A stretch of 10,720 nt of DNA from Thermofilaceae archaeon (GTDB lineage Archaea; Thermoproteota; Thermoprotei; Thermofilales; Thermofilaceae). Below the pieces are notes generated by a model. It ran no database searches, was not told the origin of the DNA, and saw only the letters and a list, made by a program, of their open reading frames with translations. Location of the stretch: NCBI GenBank assembly GCA_027027675.1, contig JALVKT010000116.1, positions 1-10,720 on the forward strand, written 5' to 3'. Of this stretch, positions 1-6,186 are shown piece by piece (the stretch's first letter is position 1; each line of letters begins with the position of its first letter). Both the position numbers and the translations under genes were made by a program.

Positions 1-358
1 TAGAGTTTGAAGCTGTAAAGGTGAGATTTTTCTCGTATACAAGTTTGCCTCTCCAATTTACCTTAACTAGGTATACTCCTTCCGAGACGTTTAGTATCTT
101 ACAGGTTGTACATTTAGAGCTGAAAACCGTTGATCCATTATATATCACACTAACATCGGGAAGCCGGGATCCTTCTTTCAGGGTAGCCCCATTACATGTT
201 TTCACGTACAAAGTGATGTTTATGCGGCTGGGAGCCTGCGTCGCGTTATCCGCAAGAACATTAGGGAGAAAATTAGTGTGCACACTATTCATAAACAGGA
301 GTGCAACAAGGATGAGAAAGGGAATCAAAACCGCTAGGAGAAAAACCCGGCTTTCCAT
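1..358 (-). CDS. Partial secreted/membrane-anchored hypothetical protein (N-terminal 119 residues)
   Basis: This reading frame starts at an ATG (358-356) and stays open to the left window edge, so the C-terminus is missing. A purine-rich GGTGGGAG sits just upstream of the ATG and can serve as ribosome binding site. Residues 5-23 (FLLAVLIPFLILVALLF and flanks) form one hydrophobic segment after a short charged start, i.e. a signal peptide or N-terminal anchor. The remainder is polar and beta-rich and carries five N-glycosylation sequons (N38, N47, N74, N90, N111) and a CxxC pair (C83, C86). The stretch ending in EGVYLVKVNWRGK resembles the closing strands of carboxypeptidase-regulatory or Ig-like folds. 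I infer an extracytoplasmic protein, perhaps a surface or binding protein. I do not recognise a specific family. It is divergent from prs and nothing links it functionally to the neighbours. Confidence 0.7.
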   Translation of the reverse strand, partial: MESRVFLLAVLIPFLILVALLFMNSVHTNFLPNVLADNATQAPSRINITLYVKTCNGATLKEGSRLPDVSVIYNGSTVFSSKCTTCKILNVSEGVYLVKVNWRGKLVYEKNLTFTASNS

Positions 359-416
359 GCTCCCACCGCTCATCACTGCACGCCATTAATTGCTGGGATT
401 TCACTGTGAAGACGGG

Positions 417-424
417 ATATAAAA
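417..424 (-). promoter_or_regulatory. TATA box, probably for the secreted-protein gene (usable in both directions)
   Basis: ATATAAAA on the plus strand reads TTTTATAT on the minus strand, a good archaeal box A. On the minus strand it predicts a start near 392 and a leader of about 35 nt before the ATG at 358, which fits a gene that has its own Shine-Dalgarno site. The plus-strand orientation would start a transcript near 448, ahead of the hairpin at 507-540. Confidence 0.5.
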
Positions 425-625
425 GCGGTGCCCCGAGCCACATATAGAAGAGAACACTTGTCTTGAAATGCACGCTCTAGTGGCCCGTCGATTATTCTAC
501 GCCGTAGCCTTCGCGCGCGCCACGCGCTCTCTGCGAAAGCGGATACTAGGTTGTTATACGGCTATCACGTGTTTCTTTTGCACGCAGCATGAGCAATGTC
601 ATGCTCTGCTATCTGCTGCGGTAAC

Positions 626-634
626 AAATTATTT
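626..634 (+). promoter_or_regulatory. TATA-like element of the prs operon
   Basis: The AT-rich AAATTATTT is centred about 26 bp before the ATG at 656. That is the distance expected when transcription begins at the start codon itself. No Shine-Dalgarno sequence precedes this ATG, which agrees with a leaderless mRNA. Confidence 0.45.
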
Positions 635-655
635 GGTTCGGGGCAACACTGTGTG

Positions 656-1540
656 ATGCTGAAATCAGTTATTGTGTCCGGGAAAAACTGTGGGGCGCTT
701 GCAAAGGAGGTTTCCAGTAGACTCGGTGTCCCCTTTTACCAGGCATATACCCGGAGCTTCCCTGACGGAGAAGTATATACGCGTCTCCCAAAGGCTGTCC
801 CGGAAAAACATGTCGTGCTCTTTGTATGCATGGGTAAGAGGCCGAATCATGGATTAATCGAGGCACTTCTCCTAGCGGACGCTGCGAGGAGGCACGGCGC
901 AGGCGAGATCACTCTTGTCGCACCGTACATGCCCTATGCCAGGCAGGACTCCGTCTTTGTGGAGGGAGAACCTTTAAGCATAAAGGCTGTTGCCAAGCTC
1001 TTAGAGGAAGCCGGCATTTCGCGTGTCGTAACGGTAGACATGCATCTTCACAGGTTCAAGGGCGTGGAGGAGGTCTTTGACATTCCGGCTATAAATGTTT
1101 CCGCGGTTCCCTTGATCGCAGAGTATGTAAAGAGGAAATATGGTTCCCTCATGGTTGTAGCGCCGGACGAGGAAGCCAGTCAGTGGGCGTCGATAGCTGC
1201 GGGGGTGATGGGTTCCAAGTATTTTGTCTTGGAAAAGGAGCGGAGTGGTGATGAAGAAGTAGAAATTACGGGCTATGTGGAAGCGGCAGAAAGGGTTCTC
1301 ATAGTAGACGACATAATAAGTACGGGAGGCACTATTCAACGGGCGTCCTCCCTACTCAGGGAGAAAGGTGTAAAGGACGTTGTGGTTGGGTGCACTCATG
1401 CACTGCTTGTTGGAGGAGCAGAAGCAAAGATATTCAATAGCGGCGTTATAGAGTTGGTAGCGACGGATACTGTGCCTAATCCTTACGCGAAGGTGTCCGT
1501 CGCTCCGGCAATAGTCTCGGCCTTAGAAGGGGTGGTGTAG
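656..1540 (+). CDS. prs: Ribose-phosphate pyrophosphokinase (PRPP synthetase)
   Basis: Makes 5-phosphoribosyl 1-diphosphate from ribose 5-phosphate and ATP in the cytosol, for purine, pyrimidine, NAD and histidine synthesis. With the ATG at 656 the protein has 294 residues, within the usual archaeal size of about 285-295. FPDGE lies at 35-39, the YARQD segment at 94-98, VDMH at 127-130, VAPDEEA near 168-174, and the PRPP-loop VDDIISTGGT at 217-226, so both halves of the type I phosphoribosyltransferase-like fold are intact. The frame is open upstream to an ATG at 596, but those 20 extra residues are cysteine-rich and unlike the family. The TATA-like element at 626-634 also favours 656 (GTG at 653 is the only near alternative). 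The next gene starts 2 nt after the stop, so prs heads an operon with the two eIF2B-like genes. Confidence 0.95.
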   Translation: MLKSVIVSGKNCGALAKEVSSRLGVPFYQAYTRSFPDGEVYTRLPKAVPEKHVVLFVCMGKRPNHGLIEALLLADAARRHGAGEITLVAPYMPYARQDSVFVEGEPLSIKAVAKLLEEAGISRVVTVDMHLHRFKGVEEVFDIPAINVSAVPLIAEYVKRKYGSLMVVAPDEEASQWASIAAGVMGSKYFVLEKERSGDEEVEITGYVEAAERVLIVDDIISTGGTIQRASSLLREKGVKDVVVGCTHALLVGGAEAKIFNSGVIELVATDTVPNPYAKVSVAPAIVSALEGVV

Positions 1541-1542
1541 AA

Positions 1543-2526
1543 GTGATACCAGAAGAGTACCTGAAGCTTGTAGAGGACATAAGATTCGGAAGAATCTATA
1601 GTTCTACGGAGACTGTAATAAAAAGTATCGAGGCACTCAGGAATATTTTATATAGCGGGGGGAACCGGGAGGCGCTGCTCTCCTTCGCGGAGCTCGCAGA
1701 GAAACTCGTGGAAGTCAGGCCCACCTCGGCGCTTCTTAAAAACTCTATCAGGGAAATCACGGTTAACGTCTTGGAAGCCTATAAGAGGGAGGGTATCGAA
1801 GGCGCTAGGGAAGCCGCCGATGAAACGCTGGAGAACATAAAGCGTCACATAACTATAAGCCTGGACACCTCTGCCTCGATAGCCGCTAAAAGGATACAGG
1901 ACGGCGACGTGATACTCACGAATTCCTACAGTATCTTTATAAAAGAGACGCTTAGGAGAGCCCTGGCTGAGGGTAAAAACTTCAGCATCTACGTCACAGA
2001 GTCGCGGCCCGGGAGCGAGGGGCTCAAGCTCGCCGAGGAAGCATACCATATGGGCATACCCGTCACGCTGATCGTCGACTCCGCGGTAAGATACTTCATG
2101 AAGGAGATAGACAAGGTGCTGCTTGCATCAGAGGCCGTGGCGGCTAATGGGGCCGTCATAAATAAGGTTGGCACAAGCCTCATAGCGCTCGCAGCCAATG
2201 AGGCGAGAGTCAGGGTTTTCATAGTATCCACAACGCTAAAGTTTAGCCCGGAGACAATCCTGGGAGAATACGTTGAAATAGCCGAGGCGGACCCCAATCT
2301 TCTCCTCCCAGAGGATAAGAGGAAGATTTGGGGGTCACGCGTAAAGGCCCGTGCACCCCTCTTCGACGTGACGCCGCCGGAGTACATCGACGCCATAATA
2401 ACGGAGCGCGGCCTCATAGCGCCCCAGGTAGTCGTGATGCTTATCAGGGAGATTTACGGGTGGCCGCCTAAAGTGAGCAGGGTGGAGGACGAGATTAGAG
2501 AGCTAAAAAGGGTGGCTAGAAGTTGA
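1543..2526 (+). CDS. eIF2B-alpha-like protein (aIF2B family), isomerase residues substituted
   Basis: A 327-residue member of the eIF2B alpha/beta/delta - MtnA - ribose-1,5-bisphosphate isomerase superfamily: helical N-terminal half, Rossmann-like C-terminal half with the family signature NGAVINKVGT (202-211) and DVTPPEYIDAIIT near the end. Start is GTG, 2 nt after prs, with GGGGTGG in the prs 3' end as ribosome binding site. The three sites that mark active ribose-1,5-bisphosphate isomerases are changed here. The N-terminal RGAG loop is absent, the catalytic Cys position of THC is Ser128 (TNSYS), and the catalytic Asp of GAD is Glu197 (ASE). These changes resemble eukaryotic eIF2B-alpha (THAYS and GAE, from memory) more than the isomerase. 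Likely roles are a regulatory or sugar-phosphate/nucleotide-sensing partner of the neighbouring isomerase, or an aIF2B-type protein. Isomerase activity is unlikely. The stop overlaps the next start by 3 nt (TTGA). Confidence 0.85.
   Translation: MIPEEYLKLVEDIRFGRIYSSTETVIKSIEALRNILYSGGNREALLSFAELAEKLVEVRPTSALLKNSIREITVNVLEAYKREGIEGAREAADETLENIKRHITISLDTSASIAAKRIQDGDVILTNSYSIFIKETLRRALAEGKNFSIYVTESRPGSEGLKLAEEAYHMGIPVTLIVDSAVRYFMKEIDKVLLASEAVAANGAVINKVGTSLIALAANEARVRVFIVSTTLKFSPETILGEYVEIAEADPNLLLPEDKRKIWGSRVKARAPLFDVTPPEYIDAIITERGLIAPQVVVMLIREIYGWPPKVSRVEDEIRELKRVARS
2362..2407 (+). repeat. 46-bp exact repeat shared by the two eIF2B-like paralogues, copy 1
   Basis: Positions 2362-2407 are identical to 3360-3405, covering all codons for FDVTPPEYIDAIITE. 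Elsewhere the paralogues use different synonymous codons even where the protein is conserved, so this tract looks homogenised, e.g. by gene conversion. Confidence 0.85.
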
Positions 2527-3509
2527 GCGGCGCCAAGCTCCCTGAGGAGGTCTACAAGATAGCCGAGGACATTAAGACAATGCGCATTAGGGGGGCTGGC
2601 AGGATAGCCCGGGCTGCCGCTAAAGCGTTGATGATAGCTGCCGAGAAGTACCAGGGGCCTCGTTCCATTGACGCGTTCCGCGAGTACATGGAGGCGGCTG
2701 CCAGCCTGTTAAAGTCGACCCGCCCCACAGCGGTCTCCCTCCCCAACGCTGTAAACTACGTTATGAGGGCTATTAGGGAGAGAGAATACGAGACCGTTGA
2801 GGACGCCATATCCGCTATTATTAAGCGGGCCGAAAGCTTCATCGAGTACTCCAAGAAGGCTACGCAGAGGATCGGAGAAATAGGGAGCCGGCTGCTCCAA
2901 AACGGCGACCGCGTCCTCACACACTGCAACAGCAGCGCTGCTCTCTCGGTCATCATAGAGGCTTGGCGCAGAGGGAAAGACCTTGAAGTCTACGCCACCG
3001 AGACTCGGCCGAAGTTCCAGGGCCATATAACCGTGACCAAGCTCTCCGAGGCGGGGCTCACAGTGACTCTCGTCCCAGACTCTTCCGTACGCTACCTGAT
3101 GAAGAAGCTGGACAAGGTCGTGGTGGGCGCCGACACGGTGACCGCGAACGGCGCTGTAATAAACAAGATAGGTACTAGCCAGATAGCCCTTGCAGCCAAG
3201 GAGCACAACGTGAACTTCTTTGTAGCCGCTGAGAGCATAAAGTTTAGCCCCCACACCGTCATAGGGGAGCTGGTGAAGATAGAGGAGAGGTCTCCACTGG
3301 AAGTTGTGCCCCAGGATTACCTCGACAGGAACCCTGGCATAGTCATTAGGAACCCTGCGTTCGACGTGACGCCGCCGGAGTACATCGACGCCATAATAAC
3401 GGAGCTGGGGGTTATACCGCCGCAGGCCTCGATAATGATCCTGGTGGAGGAGTATAGGCGCGAGATTAGGGATGAGCTCTTAAGGGCTACCTCCGACATA
3501 GAGGAGTAA
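2523..3509 (+). CDS. Ribose-1,5-bisphosphate isomerase (R15Pi)
   Basis: Converts ribose 1,5-bisphosphate to ribulose 1,5-bisphosphate, the step before RuBisCO in the archaeal AMP/nucleoside degradation pathway. The 328-residue protein keeps the isomerase hallmarks: RIRGAGRIAR (21-30), THCNS with Cys135, ETRPKFQG (160-167) and VGAD with Asp204. Cys135 and Asp204 fall two residues after the catalytic Cys133 and Asp202 of the Thermococcus kodakarensis enzyme, as I recall its numbering. The MtnA-specific motifs are missing, so methylthioribose-1-phosphate isomerase is unlikely. The start is TTG, inside the stop of the upstream paralogue; the encoded LPEEVYKIAEDI aligns with IPEEYLKLVEDI of that paralogue, which supports TTG over the ATG at 2580, and AAAGGGTGG lies upstream. 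It is the last gene of the prs operon and faces the uridine phosphorylase operon. Confidence 0.92.
   Translation: MSGAKLPEEVYKIAEDIKTMRIRGAGRIARAAAKALMIAAEKYQGPRSIDAFREYMEAAASLLKSTRPTAVSLPNAVNYVMRAIREREYETVEDAISAIIKRAESFIEYSKKATQRIGEIGSRLLQNGDRVLTHCNSSAALSVIIEAWRRGKDLEVYATETRPKFQGHITVTKLSEAGLTVTLVPDSSVRYLMKKLDKVVVGADTVTANGAVINKIGTSQIALAAKEHNVNFFVAAESIKFSPHTVIGELVKIEERSPLEVVPQDYLDRNPGIVIRNPAFDVTPPEYIDAIITELGVIPPQASIMILVEEYRREIRDELLRATSDIEE
3360..3405 (+). repeat. 46-bp exact repeat shared by the two eIF2B-like paralogues, copy 2
   Basis: Second copy of the tract at 2362-2407, in the same frame and at the equivalent place near the C-terminus of the isomerase gene. Divergence resumes at once on both sides. 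Confidence 0.85.
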
Positions 3510-3533
3510 AAGAAAAACGCCTCGCTATTTTTT
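3507..3533. terminator. Bidirectional T-rich terminator between convergent operons
   Basis: The two convergent genes are only 15 bp apart. The plus strand has TATTTTTT (T6 at 3528-3533) just past the isomerase stop. The minus strand reads GTTTTTCTTTTA (3518-3507) just past the uridine phosphorylase stop. Oligo-T runs are the usual archaeal termination signal, so each operon probably ends within the 3' edge of the other. Confidence 0.5.
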
Positions 3534-4376
3534 GGATAGCAGGTCTGGGTAGAAGTATTTTTTACCGGCGGCCTCCTTCGCCTTATCCCATTCATGGAGT
3601 ATGCTTACCGCCTCGTTCGCGACCTTTATAGCGTTCTCTATCCCCGCGCCCACGGCGAACTCGTCGGTTATCCTGTTCGCGAGAACTGCGCATACACAGC
3701 CTGCACGTGCACCGTAGATGTTGGAGAGGGTAAGTATCGCTGCGCTCTCCATCTCAAAGTTTAGCACGCGGGCAGCCCTGAGGTCCGGTATCAAGTTGTC
3801 CATCCAGCTCTGCTTGTACCCGCCGTAGCCGGGCCTCGCCTGCCCGGTATAGAAGCTGTCCGTAGTGGCTGTGATCCCCAGGTGGTAGCGCACACCAAGC
3901 TTTTCCGCGGCTTCTACCAGCGCCATCACAACCTCATAGTTCGCCACAGCCGGGTACTCTACACGGACGTACTGCTTAGAGGTGCCCTCCAGCCTCACAG
4001 AAGCCGTGGTTATGATTACGTCGCCCACCTTAATGTCTGGCTGTATCGCGCCCGTAGTGCCCACCCTTATGAACGTGTGCGCGCCGACGCGCAGCAACTC
4101 CTCAACGGCTATTGCAGCCGCCGGGCTTCCTATGCCAGTGGAGGTTACGGAGATGGGGGCTCCCTTGTATTTCCCCGTATAAGTGACGTACTCACGGTGT
4201 CTCGCGACAAACCTCCACTCATCCCACATCTTGGCTATGCGCTCTGAGCGGTCCGGGTCACCCGGGAGAAGCACGTAGGGGGCCACGTCGCCCGGCTTGC
4301 ACTGGATATGGTATTGAAGGCCGCTCTCAGTCTCCGGCTTGGCGGCGGAGAGCAGCTTTTTTATTTCCTCACTCAC
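3525..4376 (-). CDS. udp: Uridine phosphorylase (nucleoside phosphorylase family 1)
   Basis: Catalyses phosphate-dependent cleavage of uridine (possibly also deoxyuridine or other nucleosides) to the base and (deoxy)ribose 1-phosphate. Counting from the GTG at 4376 (283 residues), the phosphate-site PGDPDR is at 38-43, GTTGAI at 106-111, DSFYTGQAR at 173-181 and the ribose-site EMESAA at 208-213. The QxR pair in DSFYTGQAR matches the uracil-binding Gln/Arg of E. coli uridine phosphorylase (DTFYPGQER), which points to pyrimidine specificity rather than purine. An in-frame GTG at 4385 adds three residues; I prefer 4376 because GAGGTGG lies 5 nt upstream of it and the start then overlaps the BtpA-gene stop as GTGA. 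It is the last gene of the four-gene minus-strand operon. Its product ribose 1-phosphate would be substrate for the PfkB kinase two genes upstream. Confidence 0.92.
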   Translation of the reverse strand: MSEEIKKLLSAAKPETESGLQYHIQCKPGDVAPYVLLPGDPDRSERIAKMWDEWRFVARHREYVTYTGKYKGAPISVTSTGIGSPAAAIAVEELLRVGAHTFIRVGTTGAIQPDIKVGDVIITTASVRLEGTSKQYVRVEYPAVANYEVVMALVEAAEKLGVRYHLGITATTDSFYTGQARPGYGGYKQSWMDNLIPDLRAARVLNFEMESAAILTLSNIYGARAGCVCAVLANRITDEFAVGAGIENAIKVANEAVSILHEWDKAKEAAGKKYFYPDLLSKK

Positions 4377-5248
4377 TTCTGCCACCTCACCTCGTTTACA
4401 GCTTCCATGAACTTTTTCACTCTCTCCGGGTCAACGGGGTTCTGCGTTATACCTTTTACTTTAAAATACGTCCCTACAATGGCCCCGTCCGCGTATTTTA
4501 GGAACTCCTTTATGTTCTCGGGGTTACTCCCGCTGCCTATGAGTACTGGACGTTCGGGCACAGTCTCCTTTACGGCCTTCACGTCTTCAACCGTCGGCGG
4601 CTTCCCCGTCATCGTGCCGGTAACTATCAGCGCGTCAGCCATGTAGAAATCCGTCCACTCCGCGTGAGTCCGTATGTCTATCCCAGGGAACATCACCGCG
4701 TGCTTCTTCGTGACGTCTGCGAAGAGCTTCACGTCCTCTGCGTACAGCATCTTCCTGATCCTGAGCAGATCCGCCGGGTGGCCGCGGTCCAGATCCCCGG
4801 TGTCCCACACCTGCATCCCCGCGTGGATGCATACCCTTATGAAGCTGGCGCCGGCCGCCTTAGCTATAGATATCTCGCCGAGGTAGCCGTCGTGCACGAT
4901 ATTGACTCCTACCGGCACGTCGAACGTCTTCACGACCTCCCTCGTGACCACTGCAAGCGCGGCTATCTCCCATGGAGGGACGCGCTCGGCGGCGTAGTAT
5001 GGGAGATCCCACATGTTTTCCACTATTAGGCCGTCTACGCCGTTCTCGACGAGAATCTTAGCGTCCCTAAGCGCGAAGTCAATTATCTCTTCCATGCTTT
5101 CTCCTTCATACGCTGGCGCCCCGGGGAGCGGGGGTACATGAACCATCCCTATGATTGGCTTTGCAACCCCGAACATTTCTGTGAGGCTTCTCAGCCTTTT
5201 AGAGTAGAAGCGCCTAGCCCACCTAACCTCAAAGTCCTCGGGGTTCAT
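4373..5248 (-). CDS. BtpA/SgcQ-family TIM-barrel protein
   Basis: A 291-residue BtpA-family protein, predicted to be a cytosolic TIM barrel with a C-terminal phosphate-binding edge. Family motifs are clear: GMVHVPPLPGAP (34-45), GLIVENMWDLPY (73-84), FADVTKKHA (176-184), ALIVTG followed by TGKPP (206-218), VLIGSG (235-240) and GAIVGTYFK (255-263). The family is named after a cyanobacterial protein needed for photosystem I accumulation, but most members, including archaeal ones, have no known reaction; this host is unlikely to have photosystems. ATG at 5248 is taken as start; a TTG directly before it adds one residue. Its position between a PfkB kinase and uridine phosphorylase suggests a role in handling nucleoside-derived sugar phosphates (inference). 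The stop overlaps the uridine phosphorylase start by 4 nt. A 7-bp palindrome lies immediately upstream of its start. Confidence 0.88.
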   Translation of the reverse strand: MNPEDFEVRWARRFYSKRLRSLTEMFGVAKPIIGMVHVPPLPGAPAYEGESMEEIIDFALRDAKILVENGVDGLIVENMWDLPYYAAERVPPWEIAALAVVTREVVKTFDVPVGVNIVHDGYLGEISIAKAAGASFIRVCIHAGMQVWDTGDLDRGHPADLLRIRKMLYAEDVKLFADVTKKHAVMFPGIDIRTHAEWTDFYMADALIVTGTMTGKPPTVEDVKAVKETVPERPVLIGSGSNPENIKEFLKYADGAIVGTYFKVKGITQNPVDPERVKKFMEAVNEVRWQK

Positions 5249-5251
5249 CAA

Positions 5252-5270
5252 AGTAGTACTTCATACTACT
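5252..5270 (-). promoter_or_regulatory. Perfect 7-bp inverted repeat before the BtpA gene
   Basis: AGTAGTA (5252-5258) and TACTACT (5264-5270) are exact reverse complements around a 5-nt spacer. They fill most of the 32-bp gap between the kinase stop and the BtpA start, ending 3 nt before the ATG. In RNA this would form a small hairpin over the ribosome landing site; in DNA it could be an operator. This is the only real gap inside the operon. Confidence 0.5.
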
Positions 5271-5280
5271 GGGTAATATG

Positions 5281-6186
5281 TTAGAGGGGTATCTCCACCC
5301 CCCGCTGCTTCAGGAAAAACGCGACCTCCTCCAGGGTAGGGGCGCTCCACCCTCCACGCCTCGAAACCTTAATTGCCGCGACAGCATTTGCGAAGACCAG
5401 TCTCTCCCTAAGCCCCATGCCCCTTAGACTGGCCCATATATATGCCGCGTCGAACACGTCGCCCGCGCCAGTCGTATCCACGACGGGTACGGAGAAGCCC
5501 TCTGCTTCCACAGTACCTTTGGACGAGTAGGCTCTAGCCCCATGTTTACCAAGCTTCACCACAACCTCGTCGACAAAGCCGGGGAGAAACGGCTCGCCCC
5601 CGAAGAAGACGCGCGCCTCAGCCTCGTTCATGAGTAACGCCCTTAGTTTGTGGCGGAGCCCGCTCAGAACCTTCCACCCCTTCTCAGCAAAGACGCCGCT
5701 TACGTCCACGTAGACGGGGACGTTCTTTGCCGCGAACATCTCCGCTATGGCCGCGGCGACGGCCATGTTTTCTCCCAGGAAGGAGTATCCACTTATAAAG
5801 ACGGCGTCAAAGCTGAGCGGCTCCAGCACGTTGGGAGGGGGCAACGCTTCATTGGCGCCCCTATGCCCAACTATAGTCCTGTCGCGCGGCGTAGAAATTA
5901 TACACATTGTGCCCGTGGACTTGTCCTCGCGTAGAGCCACGAGGTCACTTCTGACTCCCTCCTCTTTAAGCCGGCTGCGGAGCCAGGCTCCTATAAAGTC
6001 CCTGCCCACGGCGCCGAAAAACCAGGACTCACCGCCCAAACGTCTAAACGCGACCGCCAGGTTAGCGGCTGAGCCGCCTGGGCTGTACTCCATTTTTTCT
6101 GTGAGGGCCTCCCCGCCTTCTCCCGGAAGCCTTTCCACATAGAAGATAATATCCAGGTTTAGGTCTCCCACGCTTAAAAGCTTCAT
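5281..6186 (-). CDS. PfkB-family kinase, candidate ribose-1-phosphate or nucleoside kinase
   Basis: A 301-residue ribokinase/PfkB-family kinase of normal length. The first signature GGSAANLAVAFRRLGG spans 37-52. NEAE (187-190) matches the family's Mg/phosphate site, KLGKHGA (211-217) the lid-proximal strand, and DTTGAGDVFDAAY (237-249) the second signature with catalytic base Asp243. The ATG at 6186 shares its A with the stop of the TudS-like gene (TAATG), so translation is probably coupled. Substrate cannot be read from sequence: known archaeal relatives include ribokinase, cytidine or other nucleoside kinases, and the ADP-dependent ribose-1-phosphate kinase of Thermococcus. The operon with uridine phosphorylase and the convergent R15P isomerase make ribose 1-phosphate to ribose 1,5-bisphosphate the most economical guess. 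ATP versus ADP use cannot be decided here. Confidence 0.88.
   Translation of the reverse strand: MKLLSVGDLNLDIIFYVERLPGEGGEALTEKMEYSPGGSAANLAVAFRRLGGESWFFGAVGRDFIGAWLRSRLKEEGVRSDLVALREDKSTGTMCIISTPRDRTIVGHRGANEALPPPNVLEPLSFDAVFISGYSFLGENMAVAAAIAEMFAAKNVPVYVDVSGVFAEKGWKVLSGLRHKLRALLMNEAEARVFFGGEPFLPGFVDEVVVKLGKHGARAYSSKGTVEAEGFSVPVVDTTGAGDVFDAAYIWASLRGMGLRERLVFANAVAAIKVSRRGGWSAPTLEEVAFFLKQRGVEIPL

Larger units (their letters stand above)
359..655. other. Intergenic region with a strong hairpin (507-540), no convincing gene
   Basis: About 300 bp lie between two divergent genes. I see no coding frame with recognisable content; the short open frames are cysteine- and arginine-rich noise. The clearest structure is a hairpin at 507-540. 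Its outer stem is 507-514 with 533-540 (8 bp, one C/A mismatch). Its inner stem is 515-519 with 523-527 (GCGCG/CGCGC) around a CCA loop, with a 5-nt bulge at 528-532. It lies downstream of a plus-strand-capable TATA box at 417-424, so a small RNA is possible but not shown. Confidence 0.4.

Noticed and set aside
21..389. Plus-strand open frame of 122 codons at the left edge
   Set aside because: It lies antisense to the minus-strand frame 1-358, which has a ribosome binding site, a membrane segment and a plausible beta-domain. The plus-strand translation has no recognisable content.
596..655. N-terminal extension of PRPP synthetase to an upstream ATG
   Set aside because: The 20 extra residues are unlike the family, and the TATA-like element at 626-634 would lie inside the coding region.
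468..656. Plus-strand open frame of 62 codons before prs
   Set aside because: It is cysteine- and arginine-rich, covers the hairpin at 507-540, has no ribosome binding site and overlaps the prs promoter.
1989..2417. Long antisense frames inside the eIF2B-like, argS and other genes
   Set aside because: They mirror conserved coding frames, are serine/arginine-rich and show no motif or start signal.
2523..3509. Methylthioribose-1-phosphate isomerase (MtnA) as identity of the third gene
   Set aside because: The protein has RGAG, THCNS and ETRPKFQG as in ribose-1,5-bisphosphate isomerase and lacks the MtnA-type sequence around its catalytic cysteine.
3525..4376. Purine nucleoside phosphorylase as identity of the phosphorylase
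   Set aside because: The GQAR pair in DSFYTGQAR matches the uracil-binding site of uridine phosphorylases; purine-specific members lack this QxR.
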